This document shows, piece after piece, positions 32,888-62,515 of a DNA stretch of 64,000 bases. Source of the DNA: Cristatella mucedo (lineage: Eukaryota; Bryozoa; Phylactolaemata; Cristatellidae); the NCBI GenBank assembly GCA_009760855.2, contig WPIO01000023.1, positions 2,697,001 to 2,761,000 of the forward strand, written 5' to 3'. Every line of letters starts with the position of its first letter. Position 1 is the first letter of the stretch. The notes beneath the pieces are model-generated. The model was not told the origin of the DNA, made no database searches, and saw nothing but the letters and a program-made list of their open reading frames with translations. The position numbers were made by a program, and so were the translations under genes.

Positions 32888-32944
32888 TTCTCTCTCTCAT
32901 TTCTCTCTTCTTCCTTCTCTCTGTCTCTCCTATCTCATATCTTT

Positions 32945-32981
<37 letters not shown>

Positions 32982-32987
32982 TCTAAG
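32645..32987. repeat. (CT)n(TA)n(CT)n compound microsatellite
   Basis: An imperfect CT array, about 25 TA units at 32781-32850, then further CT arrays. Symmetric CT-TA-CT architecture. Confidence 0.95.
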
Positions 32988-32989
32988 TG

Positions 32990-34170
32990 GCCGCCGGTTA
33001 GCCGAGGTCGCGGCGGCAGCTAGCGCGGGCGGGCGCTCGATCAAATGACGACGCTGCACTGGCGGCGTCTTTCGAGAAGCCGGCGGCGGCGGCGGCTGCG
33101 GCTGCGCGCGGCCTTCCCACCCCGTTCTCGCTGCTCCGCTCGCCCACTGGACGACAGATCGCCTCCGGGCGGAGCCGGTTCCAGGTCGGCATCTGGCTAG
33201 TGGCAATTAGCGGGGCAATTAGCAGAGCTAAAACGCAGCCGCCGCGAAGTGTACTCTTTGCACTTTCCAGGCGAGCCCGTTTAAGCTCCATGTGCACGAG
33301 TAAGAGACCAAAGTCTTCGGTTCTGCGAGCGAGCACGTCTTCAAACCTCCGGCAGGTTGATCGTTTCAGCTGCTTATACTATATCATCTAATCAAAGAGG
33401 CGCCATGAGTTGTGAACTATGAACCAGACAAATTGTGAGCTTGGCTAACGGTGCAGTGCAGCCTTTAAGGGTTTCTATAAAATCCTCCGGTGCTGGCTGC
33501 AGCCCCTGCTGGCGAAGGAGTGACAATCCGGCTAGGTAGGTTCGAGTATGGCAGATACCAACTCTTGATTGCTTGCTGAAAACTAGCCGAAAGTCGCTAC
33601 GCCTTTACCCGCCTACCCTGCAAATGCGATTGCTGAATCGGCCGATCTGTGCACTATCAGTTTACCTATACCTCCACTCCAGTCATTGCATGCGAGTGGC
33701 CGTGCGAGAGATGGTCTCAGCACGCACCGACGTGATGATCGGCAGCGTGCGCTGCTCTGGGCCTCGCGGGCCGGCATTGCAGCCGCTTCGTTGATGCTTC
33801 GCTCGCGCGGGCGCTCGCACGTCTTCCTGACGCCGCCGCCGCCGCCAGGCCTCAGCTGAGACGAGGCCTTGGGAAAGCAAGCCTCGAGCAGCTGAGGCGA
33901 CGACGTAGCTGCTCGACGGAGAGAAAAGCATCGCGGAGCAAGCGTTTGCAAACCAAACTATTGCCTGTCTGCGATTTGGCGCCAGCTACTCGCTATGCCC
34001 ATTGCTTTGAGGGAGCGTTGGCCTGCCGCCGTCGGCACTATCGTGCTCCAGCAAAGAAAGGGAAAGAAGGATCAGCGCAGCGATTATTAAGCTCTGCCTG
34101 GATAAACTAGCTAGCACTTTGTAACGAGCTACAGCGGGATACAGGAACTACTTTGCCTTGAAGGATATAC
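32990..34170. other. No gene recognised, GC-rich then mixed
   Basis: GC-rich to about 33.35 kb and again at 33.7-33.9 kb. Frames lack motifs. Confidence 0.4.
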
Positions 34171-34174
34171 AGCG

Positions 34175-34251
34175 ATATAAGGGTTGCTCCTATCTTCTTT
34201 TGACTAGCGCTTTGCGCCAGTCGAAAGAAGACAAGAGCAATCTTTATATCC
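34175..34251. ncRNA. Long near-perfect hairpin, pre-miRNA-like or fold-back element
   Basis: Arms 34175-34211 and 34215-34251 (37 nt each) pair around a TTT loop. Read as plus-strand RNA there are 31 Watson-Crick pairs, 3 G-U wobbles and 3 mismatches. The three-base loop is small for a pre-miRNA, but the GC pairs next to it could open. A miniature inverted-repeat element is the main alternative. No evidence of transcription can be seen. Confidence 0.4.
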
Positions 34252-34259
34252 GCCTCGTG

Positions 34260-35090
34260 GCCATAGAATAAACAACTTTTTTCGCCCCCTTCTGGCACGT
34301 GCCGATGTCTCCGTAGCGGCTCGGCCGCCGACCCTCAAGAATTTGAATAAGTAAATTTCCCCAGCGCTCATCGGAGCTTCCTTCAGGCCTTCGGCGGCTG
34401 GCAGATTAATGCAAATCGTAACCCTAATCCTGTTTTGAGCGCAAGCTTGCAGACACGTGAAGTTCCCCAGCCCGCCAACGTTAGGTGGCTGAATTTCGCC
34501 TGCTCTCCGGGCACTTTAGCGACAGAATACTTTCGGAGCTCTGCTGTCACTATGAAATTACCTGTAACGGAACGCTTTGAAGCGTTCCTTTCGTTCCGTA
34601 CGAGAAACTGATTGATGTTGATAGAGAATCCTTGATTTTATGCCGGACCGCTGGGGCGCGGCTAGTCTTGAACACGCGCTATCCGTCGTAGAACTCCACT
34701 CCTTGCGCCGAGCTGGCAATACCAGCTGCCTTACTGCGACTAACGTCGCCCACGTCCTTCTCTCGCCGCCATAGCGTCCGCCATAAGTCGGGCGTTGCGC
34801 CTGAGCATCCACGTTTGAAGCTCCTGCCAGCCCACGAGACCTGCCCCGAGAGCAATAGCACTCGATTTGGCGGCGGCGGCGGCGGACTGCCGGCGGCTTG
34901 AGGCAGCTATAACTCACTTGCCGGTCGCAAGCTTCCGGCGGAAGCACCCCAGGCTGCGCCATTACTCGCACGGGAACATCGAAAAATTGGTGCCCGTGAA
35001 TTCGAGTGAATGCAACGGCGCGTCGGTGCTTTGACGAACGGTTGTAGCGCACTGAGCTGAAAAAAGGATCCATAAGAACGATATCGATAT
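34260..35090. other. No feature recognised
   Basis: Frames on the minus strand are long by composition but carry no motif. Confidence 0.45.
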
Positions 35091-35094
35091 GAAT

Positions 35095-36350
35095 TTTTTA
35101 AGACATTCGTGAAGCGCTCCAAGACAGCTAAATCTCTGCGTAGGCTCTTCGCATATTCCAGAATGGAAGCATTTAAATTGGCTGAAGATTAAATGCACAT
35201 TTCATCACGGATAAGCACACCGATGAAAGTTCACACGGACAGTGCAAACTCTGTGAAGAGCGGACACGTTGTTTTTAGCATCTTTATGAATTCCGTCCAG
35301 TCAGGGAATGTCGTGACGTTAATCGGGAGTGAGTTGCGGGTTTTGGGAGCGCATGAATTGCAGGCATGATATTCAAAGGATTTGTGGTTGGTTAGAGGCA
35401 CAGCTAAATGACTTAAGTCAGAAGAGAAGGTAGCACTATGCGAAACCTGTTTATAAAGTATTTCGGATAAGTAGGCCAGTGCAAGAGAATGAAGTGACCT
35501 AAAAAGTGAACGTTGAAGTGGAAAAGCAGAACCTTGAAGTGGATACCATGCATGATGTGGATCTAGTGCAGATCGATGAAGAGTGGCATGTGACAGCTTG
35601 AAATTTCCCGAAAAATAATAAGTCTGAAGAATAAGGCTGAAGATTGTTTTCGCCAACTGTAAGAGTCTTATTACACAGGCTGAAGACCTGTGAGTATTGA
35701 GTTATTAAAGTCGAGTCGCGATGTCACAAATGCATGGACCCGTTTTGATGCGATGTAGTATCTAAGCATGCCTATATTTGTGCTTATTGTTACTTAGCAA
35801 TCACATTTGCAGACTTGAGTGTGGGCTGACTTAAATATCTAGTGAACGATTGCATAGAGGCCAAGCACTCAGGTTTCGCATGGATGTTACAGCAGACATG
35901 CTGGTCACACCCATTTGGACGATCCTCTTTTCCAATTTCTGAATACAGCTTCGTTTGCCTATAAGCAATAGGTTGGCTGTATCATAATTTAATTTGACAA
36001 CGTTTGCCATCATCCAAGAACGAATGTCAGCCTTCCATGTTGTACGTGATTTTAGAAAGTAGTGCGTGCTGTAAAGCAGGCAGAGAGGGACCAAAGTGCA
36101 GGTACAGCTGTGCGTCGTTTGCACACAAGTGTAGCCTAGATATTGTGCTTGCTGATTATGTCGGCCAGAGGGAGAGTATATATTGTAATAAGAAATGGAA
36201 TAAATGGAGATGCCTTGAGGTTGACCGTGCTTAAGTTGTCTGTTGCCTGCTGACATCGATGGTCTGAAATCTCCCACTGAGATAATACACGAGTTGTCCT
36301 CACCCAAGTTAGCCTCACCACGCGTTCAAGCGACTCGAACAATATTGGCA
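35095..36350 (-). mobile_element. Old CR1/L2-type LINE copy
   Basis: Read from 36350 downwards the minus strand gives YTLPLADIISKHNI, TWKADIRSWMMANVVKLNYD (for the HIRTWMAANFLKLN block) and KRSCIQKLEKRIVQ. It continues with RSLHSLALAYLSEILYKQ, LAVPLTNHKSFEYHACNSC and a diverged tail with AGCGCTCCAAGACAGC near 35110. Stops and frameshifts are frequent, so this is an older insertion than 29866-31680. Confidence 0.7.
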
Positions 36351-36359
36351 TCTATTGCG

Positions 36360-37480
36360 AGTCCCAGCGTAGTAGAGTAAATGTACAACTCAAGTGATAA
36401 AAAATATAATGTGTAAGCAAAGTTTTATTAAGAAGAGCAACGCAATGTGGCAATTTCTCCCATCCATGTTTATTCTCCTTCAATGCGTAGACGACCCCCT
36501 TGCCAATTGCAGAGCTATACAAATCTATTATTTGCATCTCTTTCTTTGAGCTAGAGCATACCTAGATTCAATGTAAGAGAGCAATAGCAAGAGAGATTTT
36601 CAAGTTAAACTTTCTGTGGAAGAAATAATATGCTGCTGAAAATTTAGCCTGCAGATACAATTGCAGTGGATTTTTAAAGATTCGCTGCTGCTACCACGTT
36701 CTATCTATACAAATTAACAAACTGGAAAAAGAAGACTACCTGTGCATTAAAGAAAACTTCGCGCGTTCAAGGTTTTTGATGATCTTGTTAAACTGTTGGG
36801 TGTTCACTCTGGTCTTTTTGCTCCCAACCTAGAACCTAATTCATGCTTAGCTAGTAAATCTCATTCCTTTTTGCATGCTGGATGATGGATGACCCGTACT
36901 TGAATCATGTGGGAGGAAGTCAGTCAGTTCCAGAAGATGTGAGTCTTCAAAATACTCATAGTCAATTAGTGAACGGTGGTGAAAGTAAAAGTTCATTCGT
37001 CTGAAGCTAAAAAGCTAGCTGGCCTTACTGAGTATCGCGTCAGCGGGATGCGCTAGAAAACAGCGATGGCAAAAATCGTTTCGTCGCGTGCCATTCAATT
37101 AAACTCGAGCGGGCAACCAACACGAAGCTGTCTGCGTGGAACGTTCATCGGAATACAGCTTAGTCACTAAAAATAATTAGGAATTTTGAAAAAACTATAA
37201 CATTGTTGCACCCTGCGATAATCCTGGTTGGTATTCATCTTTTGCAACGCATTTCCTTACAATCCACAAGGTGTGCACACAGGATAAGTTTTTCTCGTCG
37301 TAAAAAACTCTTCCGTAGTGCACGGGAGCAGTAAGCAAGAACAGTCACGTAAAAATCCTCCAAGTCTGCCAATCTAGTTCCATTGATCCGCTTTGACGCA
37401 GCTACATACATCCGTTCGCGCGTTCCGCACTACTTTGGTCCGGCTAAGCGTTGGAACCTGAGCAGCTCGCAGTGGGTTTG
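36360..37480. other. No feature recognised
   Basis: AT-rich intergenic DNA downstream of the EFCAB5-like gene. Confidence 0.5.
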
Positions 37481-37484
37481 AGTA

Positions 37485-37490
37485 TTTATT
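37485..37490 (-). terminator. Possible polyadenylation signal of the EFCAB5-like gene
   Basis: AATAAA on the minus strand, about 585 bp after the stop codon and beyond a (CT)n array. A single hexamer of this kind is weak evidence. Confidence 0.25.
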
Positions 37491-37787
37491 TCGCACGCAG
37501 ATCGCTATTGCTGGAGCGCACTCGAATCCGGATACTTATCCACGCAGCAGCAGCAGCAGACAGGATTACTTCGCGAGCGGCCGTTGCTCGATCCCGACGC
37601 CTGACCTCTTGGATCGTCGCGTCTTGAGTAGCGACCGAGTCACCTTTCGGCAGGCACCCGTTCGATCTCTCCCGCGCTGGCAGCTGGAGCCCCGCACAAC
37701 GACAAGGGCAGTGCTCATGGCTAGTCTAACGCGGGTAGAGCGGAAAGAGGATTTAGGAAGAAAGCACGCGGCGGCTCGCTCTGTCGC

Positions 37788-37835
37788 TCTCACTCTTATT
37801 CTCTCTCTCATTCTCTCTCTCATTCTCTCTCTCCC

Positions 37836-37931
<96 letters not shown>
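37788..37931. repeat. (CT)n microsatellite
   Basis: A CT array with CATT and CCCT interruptions at its start, in the 3' flank of the EFCAB5-like gene. Confidence 0.95.
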
Positions 37932-37933
<2 letters not shown>

Positions 37934-38074
37934 GGAGGGCGCACAGCAGCAGCAGCAGCAGCTCGTCCTCTCAGGGCTCCGCCTTTCCCCCGAGCGACGC
38001 CCACGCTCGCATGTACCGACTTTCGCACACCGACTTTGCGGCCATCGCCGCCGCGCGGTGGAGCGTCGGCGGTG

Positions 38075-56622
<18,548 letters not shown>

Positions 56623-56639
56623 CGTTTGCACTCTTCAGT

Positions 56640-57130
56640 GTGCGAATTTTGCGGCCCTGGTTAATCGAGAGGCTCAGATACGCTCACGCACCGGACGCCT
56701 CCGCGATGCAGGGCTGCCGTGAGAAAACGCGCCTGGAACTGAGGCCGTATTGATTATCTCTTTTTTATTACCACTCTGTTTGGCTTCAGACGTCTTACCT
56801 TAGCAAGTAGTACCGTAAGCGTAGCCGACGAACCCTACACCCGGCATGCCCGGAAGTCACTGGGTGACCACAGTTGCTATGGCGTCAAGCATTGCAAAAA
56901 CAAGGGAAGTAGACTCGCTGTACCGCTAGCTATCGTCAGTTAGGGCTGTTGAGATTACTCACATCCATCTAAACTTCGCACTGCCTTTGCAAGGCTGCTG
57001 AAGCTCTCGCAGGGAGAAAATATCGTAAGGCAGCTGAATTCGTGAATATATCTCACGCCCTTACTCAAGAGTGATCGCACGCCGTACTCCTCTTAGCGGC
57101 GAAACCGGGCCGGCTTTAAAATAATGTTAA
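56640..57130. other. Putative upstream/promoter region of the EFCAB5-like gene
   Basis: No TATA box was recognised. The sequence next to the start is CpG-containing, but no regulatory site can be named. Confidence 0.3.
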
Positions 57131-57134
57131 TAAA

Positions 57135-57300
57135 TAAAATTAATTTGCATAGCGCCCGTAGAGAACTTAATCTTTATTCGGGCGCTTTACATATATATAC
57201 TGAGGAGCTTGAGCCCACGTCTCGGCCATCAAGTACATTCATCTTGACCTTGGTTCAAGGTGTGCACGTTAACCGCTGGCTAATCCAGCACGATAAGTCA
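57135..57300 (-). mobile_element. tRNA-derived SINE, family B
   Basis: The plus strand reads AATTTGCATAGCGCCCGTAG, AACTTAATCTTTATTCGGGC, GCTTGAGCCCACGTCTCGGC and AACCGCTGGCTAATCC: tail, B box and A box in reverse. A second tail copy (57305-57355) follows. Confidence 0.75.
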
Positions 57301-57399
57301 TTTCTTTAGCTCCCTAAGAGAACTAAATCTATGTCCGTGTGCTTTAAAACTCGCTGAAAGGGAATCAATTACCGAGTGTTGGTGATAATCTTGGCGTCG

Positions 57400-57900
57400 A
57401 GCGTGCACACGCAAAAAATGCTAATGGCCGGCATGCTAGAGCTGGCATGCTAGAGCATGAAGACACTCGTGGCTACGGGTAAGTAGGACTTTTGGCTAGT
57501 AACATGCACCCAATTGTGAGCAGTTAGGCACGCAATGCACACAGGAAAAAACACGCAAGCTTACACGGGTGACGGGAGGCTGCCCGGAACAGTATCATCT
57601 TTGACTTGAGTGCTGCAAAGTCATTGCAGGTAGTGACCGTAGCCGGAAGCGTGTTACAGACTTTCTCTGCTAAAGGCTCAATCGACAAAAGATTCCGATT
57701 TAGTGCAAGAGATGGCGAGATGAATAGACGCTGCGGAGCTGGTGGTGCGAGATCACACTGGGCGACCTAGAGAGGTCGATTAAGTAGGCTGGTGCGATCG
57801 AGTGGCGAAGTGTAGCACAGCACCGGCTTGGCTTAATTTTAGGGACATGCTTGGCTGAAAAACACCCTCGTCCTCGAGCAGCGGTGCGATGGGATAGCAA
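57400..57900 (-). mobile_element. LINE fragment of a second CR1/L2-like family
   Basis: The minus strand reads ATLRHSIAPAYLIDLSRSPS, then ALNRNLLSIEPLAEKVCNTL, PATVTTCNDFAALKSKMILF. It has the C-terminal logic of CR1/L2 RT proteins (APAYL, then WN-LP, then F--LK) but a different sequence from the other copies here. Confidence 0.55.
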
Positions 57901-57959
57901 GAACTAGCTGTGCTACTTCTGCCTGCCGCTTCGGCCTGCGATAATCTAGACTAGGCTAG

Positions 57960-60160
57960 TATAGACAAGCACAGTAATATCGAGTTATTAGCACGCACTC
58001 TTTACTGACAGCTGAGACCCATATGGACAGCCACATTTTTTTTATTGTCGGACGCATCGGCGCCCACTATTGAGTTAGGGCTAGATCTCGACACGGTGAC
58101 TGCCTCCAAGAGATGCTATAAGTCTCTGTAGAAGCTTCACATTTTTTCTTAGAGTTAGCACGCAGCGTTCTCTGGGCAAGCGGCTGTGCAATAGTATCAC
58201 AAGTAGCTACCCCACACGAGCAATCGATGCCCGGATGTCGGGCTGACCCAGTGCGAGTCTGAGCTCGCCGAGTTAGGAAGTCTAGTCGTGCGACCTGTAC
58301 GCACTTCCACTAAAAGACATATAGGCTACTGCATACCGCATAACTTGGACCTCGGGAACACGTTCTTATGCACTTGTTTTACCCCTGTATGAAGGATGAT
58401 GAATGTTTTACCCCCGAAGCTGGATGAAGAAGCTAGAAAAGTGGTTGAAAAGCAGAGGCTACTCTGCCTCTGCTTTTCAACCCCTTTCGGGTATACTGTC
58501 CGGAACTTTAATAATATGATTACGAATGCCCTCCTGCGTCTACTGAACACAAGTCCGTCGTCAAAAACACAGCCAACGTAACGAGTTCGAGCCTGTGCAG
58601 GTGGCTAACGGATACTAGGGAAACTAGATCCCAGGAGCACGACTAATGACTCGTAGTTGTTGCATACTATACGAGCAGCAATACTTGCAGTGGCAGTATG
58701 GGATTGCTACCAAGGACGCCCTTACCTTCCATCAAGTCCGTGTGCTCAGGATAGAACTTCAAAGCCTAAAAGAGGCACAAGTGCATGACACTAGCCATTC
58801 AAAACAACTCACCACTTCGAAACCGAAAATGCTACTCGCTAATTCAAAGTCCACAGTACTGGTGACTAAGCAACATGTTAAATGATTTTCGCAAGGTCTA
58901 AATACTTTGGTTACGACACAACTGCTTGATAATCCTTATAATTCGGGAACTGCTTATAATTGTATGCACTACATAAAATCTGGCTGTTTTGCATGCGCAC
59001 GTTTCATTAGCTACCAGCAGTCTCTTTAAAGGCTCCTGCCTCTAGGAGCCCACGCCAGAAGGAAGCCTTAACTTTTGTCCTCGTCCATCTGCGGCATTCC
59101 AGCAGAAAATGGCGCTCGCACAGAGACCTCCCGAAAGAGGCAGAATGGCGACCCTTTCGAAGACAAATGCGGGCGCAAATCAATTTCCGCGGTCTCAGCT
59201 CCTGCTCTGACCAGCTTGCTTCTAGCTTATATGGCTATAGCTTCTCTTCCATTTAAATAAGGTAGCTCCTCGTAAATAGAATGGTAGTATTTTTTTGTAA
59301 ATACACGCCGCGAACGCAGGACCCTGCCCACCATGCTTGCCCTCAGCCCCGTCTAAGGAAATGAATGGGTAGCTTTCTCGGGAGAAACGCCTCGAAGCAG
59401 CGAACCGAAGTAGTCGCGTCGCATGAGCTCTGTCGACCTTCTAGGAAAGACCGGTTCCTTAAAGTTGGGAGGGCCTGAAGCTGTATGCCGACGGCACGTC
59501 CTCCTGGAGGAATCCTTAAGCAAAATGTGTACTTCCATTTGGAGAGCCTTACGCTGAGCGCGCCGATGCGTTCGGCGGGCGTCTTTAGACCTGTATAATG
59601 AGAACTACCTCGTTGTTTTAGCCCATCTGGAGAAAAAAAGTAGCCCGAAGAATTGATACTTGGTCTGAAACGGAACTTGATGTACATGCCGAAGGCGCGC
59701 CGTTCTAGCGTTCCTTTTTTTTTAGCACCATTTACAGAAAAATGTGGTAGCTCCGCTGAGCAGAAGCATCTTCAAGCGTCAAGCGACCCCCTTTTACTCT
59801 CCACGAGCCTCTTCGGTGGCCCTCGAATACGTGTAGCCCCTCCCCGGAAGTTTGATAGCTCAATCGGTAGGGGGCTTCCGCTGGATAGTGGTCAACGGTT
59901 AGCAACTCCGCTCAGGAGGAGGGGCTTGAGCGGCTGCAGCTTCGGGAGTGGGCAGCCTGGCCTCTTTAGAGACCCCCCCCCCCCGCGGATGACTGTAGCC
60001 GCGCCCCTACGTTAGTCACTTTGCTCTTCTACAAAGTTTAAGCAACACAATGTATACGAACGATTTGTCAGGAAATTAAAATCGGGACTCAATTTACACC
60101 ATTCTACCGCCACAGCTCGGCTCCGCGTGACTAATGACATTCTAGGTAACTGGGGCTGGA
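57960..60160. other. Intergenic, no gene recognised
   Basis: Contains the hairpin at 58443-58482, a possible tRNA-like A box (TAGCTCAATCGGTAGGGG) near 59847, and a C-run at 59971-59984. No coding signal. Confidence 0.45.
58443..58482. repeat. Perfect 17-bp inverted repeat, 6-nt loop
   Basis: Arms GGTTGAAAAGCAGAGGC (58443-58459) and GCCTCTGCTTTTCAACC (58466-58482), loop TACTCT. Confidence 0.9.
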
Positions 60161-60170
60161 GCACGCAAGC

Positions 60171-60573
60171 CAGAGGTCGACAAACTCCGGCCTTTAGGCC
60201 AGATATGGCCTAGCTAGTACTCCAGTCCGGCCTAATGCCCAATAGTTATTCATTATTGGATCCGGCCTAATTTAGCTGTCACGGTTTTATTCCCATCATT
60301 ACTGCTGGCTGCAGCTCAAGTTGTCTGTGGCCTGTTTATTTTTAGAACTGATACCGAGCGCTTGTAGGAAACCGAAGTGGCTGACCGGGGAGGAATGATA
60401 AATGTCTAACCCTATAATTGCCATTTGCATTTGTGCGTCCGTTGCGACTGTTTGCTTGTCTGACCACGCGCCCTCCGGGTGGCCCTGTGGAGTGGGCGTG
60501 GTTTCTTCTGGCCTAGTGCGCCTTCTTGACCTCTTGAAATGGCCTAGTAGTCCGAAAAATTTGCCGACCCCTG
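60171..60573. mobile_element. hAT-like non-autonomous DNA transposon
   Basis: Ends CAGAGGTCGACAAACTCCGG (left) and, on the other strand, CAGGGGTCGGCAAATTTTTC (right) form terminal inverted repeats starting CAG(A/G)GGTCG(A/G)CAAA, as in many hAT elements. The flanking octamers ACGCAAGC and ACATAAGT differ only by transitions and fit a decayed 8-bp target duplication. At 403 bp with no transposase frame it is a MITE-like derivative. Confidence 0.7.
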
Positions 60574-60871
60574 ACATAAGTGAACATTTACAGTCAGGCT
60601 ATTTGATCTTTGCTTGAGGAATGGCTTCTCGATCGCTCCATCGGTGGAGCACTGACTCAAAAACCCGAGGTCGTGGGATCATCATCCATGCATCTGAAAT
60701 TAAATGTCATCGAATTTACTTCCACGGCAGAGGACTGCTAATCGCTCCGTATTTTCAAATTAGTGGTGGAAATGTCACTGCCTAGTCCTGCTCGACCGGT
60801 AGCGACTCTCGGGGCTTTTAAACATTAACTCGTCAGGCGCCGGAGATAAAGAGGTTTTACAGTACATGGGG

Positions 60872-60955
60872 AAAATAATAATAATAGCGCATTTGCATTA
60901 GCGCTCAAAGATATAAATCTCCTTCTAGGCACTTCACATAGTGCAAACAGTCACG
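60872..60955 (-). mobile_element. LINE/SINE 3' tail fragment
   Basis: (AAT)n, then GCATTTGCATTAGCGCTCAA, AGATATAAATCTCCTTCTAG and GCACTTCACATAGTGC. It is too short and diverged to assign to LINE or SINE B. Confidence 0.5.
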
Positions 60956-60959
60956 TAAG

Positions 60960-61585
60960 TTTAAAAAGTGCAACCAATCCTTCCCTGGTGTTCGTCTGCC
61001 CGACCCTGGTAAATCTGCTGACCACAACATTTCCCATTAAGCTTATCTAGGACGCCACGTGAAAATGCAGACTGGATGAGCCGTTTTTGCTACTCGAGCC
61101 CTCTGACCTCAGTCCGTCGGGCCTTGTAAAATAAATGTGCTCAAAAAGATTCGTAAAATGCTTACCTAGGTGTTAAGCAGCATTAACATGGTCTAACTAT
61201 AGTTGGACCAATGCCCCTAAACCGGAGCATAGACATTCGTGATAAGTACGAGATGGCTGGACTGAGCCTAGTCTGGCTGAGACCTAAATATAGATAGCAA
61301 CGGCCAACTTGGGCCGTACTCCAATTTTTGGTCAGCCACAGCCGTTAGCCAAAATGGATGCACGTTTACCTACATCGTACCGCTGGCTAAAACCGATTTT
61401 GTGAGAACCTACCAAGGAAAAATCCTGCCAATGCTACTATCTCGGCCAATTTAGGAATGGCTGGTAAACGATGTAGGTCGTTTTCAGCCTAACCACTCTC
61501 ACATGGCAGGTAATGCCAAAACATTCACTCAGCTCCTCTGAAAGTGAGTTTCTCAAGCTATCTATGGATAGACAATACCATTAAA
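60960..61585. other. Intergenic, no feature
   Basis: Short frames only. Inverted fragments such as TACCTACATCGTACCGCTGG / CTGGTAAACGATGTAGGT near 61370 and 61460 are minor. Confidence 0.45.
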
Positions 61586-61588
61586 TAT

Positions 61589-61772
61589 GGTGAGCCGTGA
61601 TGGCACACTAGGCAAGGCGGTTGCCTTAGCGACCTCGGTCCCGAGGTCGTGGGTTCGATTCCTGCGGTGGGCGATCCTTTATCGCCACTGCAAGTGGTGG
61701 TGATAGCCGTAAAGGCTCTTCTGTCGCTATACAAAAAGAGGCTGTTTAATCAGCTAGGATTGATTTATTTAA
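61589..61772 (+). mobile_element. tRNA-derived SINE, family A (best copy)
   Basis: A-box region GTGATGGCACACTAGGCAAG, a strong anticodon-type hairpin CGACCTCGGTCCCGAGGTCG, B box GGGTTCGATTCC, then GATCCTTTATCGCC, GATAGCCGTAAAGGCTCTTC, AGAGGCTGTTTAATCAGC and the end GATTGATTTATTTAA. Confidence 0.85.
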
Positions 61773-61777
61773 TGCTG

Positions 61778-61995
61778 GATAGGCCAGGCCGCATCTTGAA
61801 CAGTGGTAAGAGGGTAAGGTGGTTGCTTCTCACGACCTCGGTCCTGGGTCTTTTTAGGACCTTCTTGGACCTAGGTCGTGGGTTCCAATGCTGTAGTGGG
61901 CGATCCTCTATCGAAGCTTGCAGCGACAGTGGTGATAGCCGTAAAGGCTCTTCTGTCGCTATACAAAAGAGGCTGCTAAATTGGCTAGTATAATC
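61778..61995 (+). mobile_element. tRNA-derived SINE, family A, in tandem with the previous copy
   Basis: Same blocks: GACCTCGGTCCTGGGTC, GGTCGTGGGTTCCAATGC, GGGCGATCCTCTATCG, GATAGCCGTAAAGGCTCTTC, AAAAGAGGCTGCTAAATTGG. It carries a short internal insertion in the anticodon region (GTCTTTTTAGGACC). Confidence 0.7.
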
Positions 61996-62364
61996 TATGA
62001 CGTATTAAGCAAGACAGTGTAAACGACGTTAGTCGGGGGGGGGGGGAGAAGGCCTCTCGAGAACAAAGATAGGCGGAGGCATTGGGCTACCAAAGCTAGA
62101 CCATTAATATACGTCCATACTCCTGAGCCTCTGCAGCGGTGGCTCGAGATCCACAAATGGCTGAGTAGCGTTCGCGAGTGCCGTTCCTTCCGTGGAGGAA
62201 AGTCGAGGCAACTGATCGTCAGTCCCCCCCCCTGGCCAGCATAGCTGCAGCAGCTGGCAGTTCTGCTAACGTGGCTCAGGCCTGTTCGTGCGAGCAGACA
62301 CCCGGGCCTATCCATCGGGTCCTGACGAACCCGGCCTAGGCAAGGTCTCGCGTGCCATCACCCA

Positions 62365-62515
62365 ATACATAAAAATAACTATTGGCTCAGCGGTTAAAGT
62401 GCTCGCCACGACCAAGGTCTAGCCGAGGTTTCGGGCTCGAGCCCCGAGGCATATGTTAAGCGCCTGAATAGAGATTAAGTTCTCTTATGGCGCTATACAA
62501 ATGAATTATATTTGT
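62365..62515 (+). mobile_element. tRNA-derived SINE, family B (best copy)
   Basis: The A box TTGGCTCAGCGGTTAAAG fits TRGCNNARYNGG exactly, and the B box is GGGCTCGAGCCCC. The tail is AAGCGCCTGAATAGAGATTA, AGTTCTCTTATGGCGCTATA, CAAATGAATTAT. The tail from AGCGCC to GCGCT is the part shared with the LINE 3' end. Confidence 0.85.

Noticed and set aside
59830-59945. tRNA-like element at TAGCTCAATCGGTAGGGG
   Set aside because: Only an A-box-like motif. The B box and folding are not convincing.
61589-61670. tRNA gene with strong anticodon stem
   Set aside because: It continues into a SINE body and an ATTT tail found at other sites.
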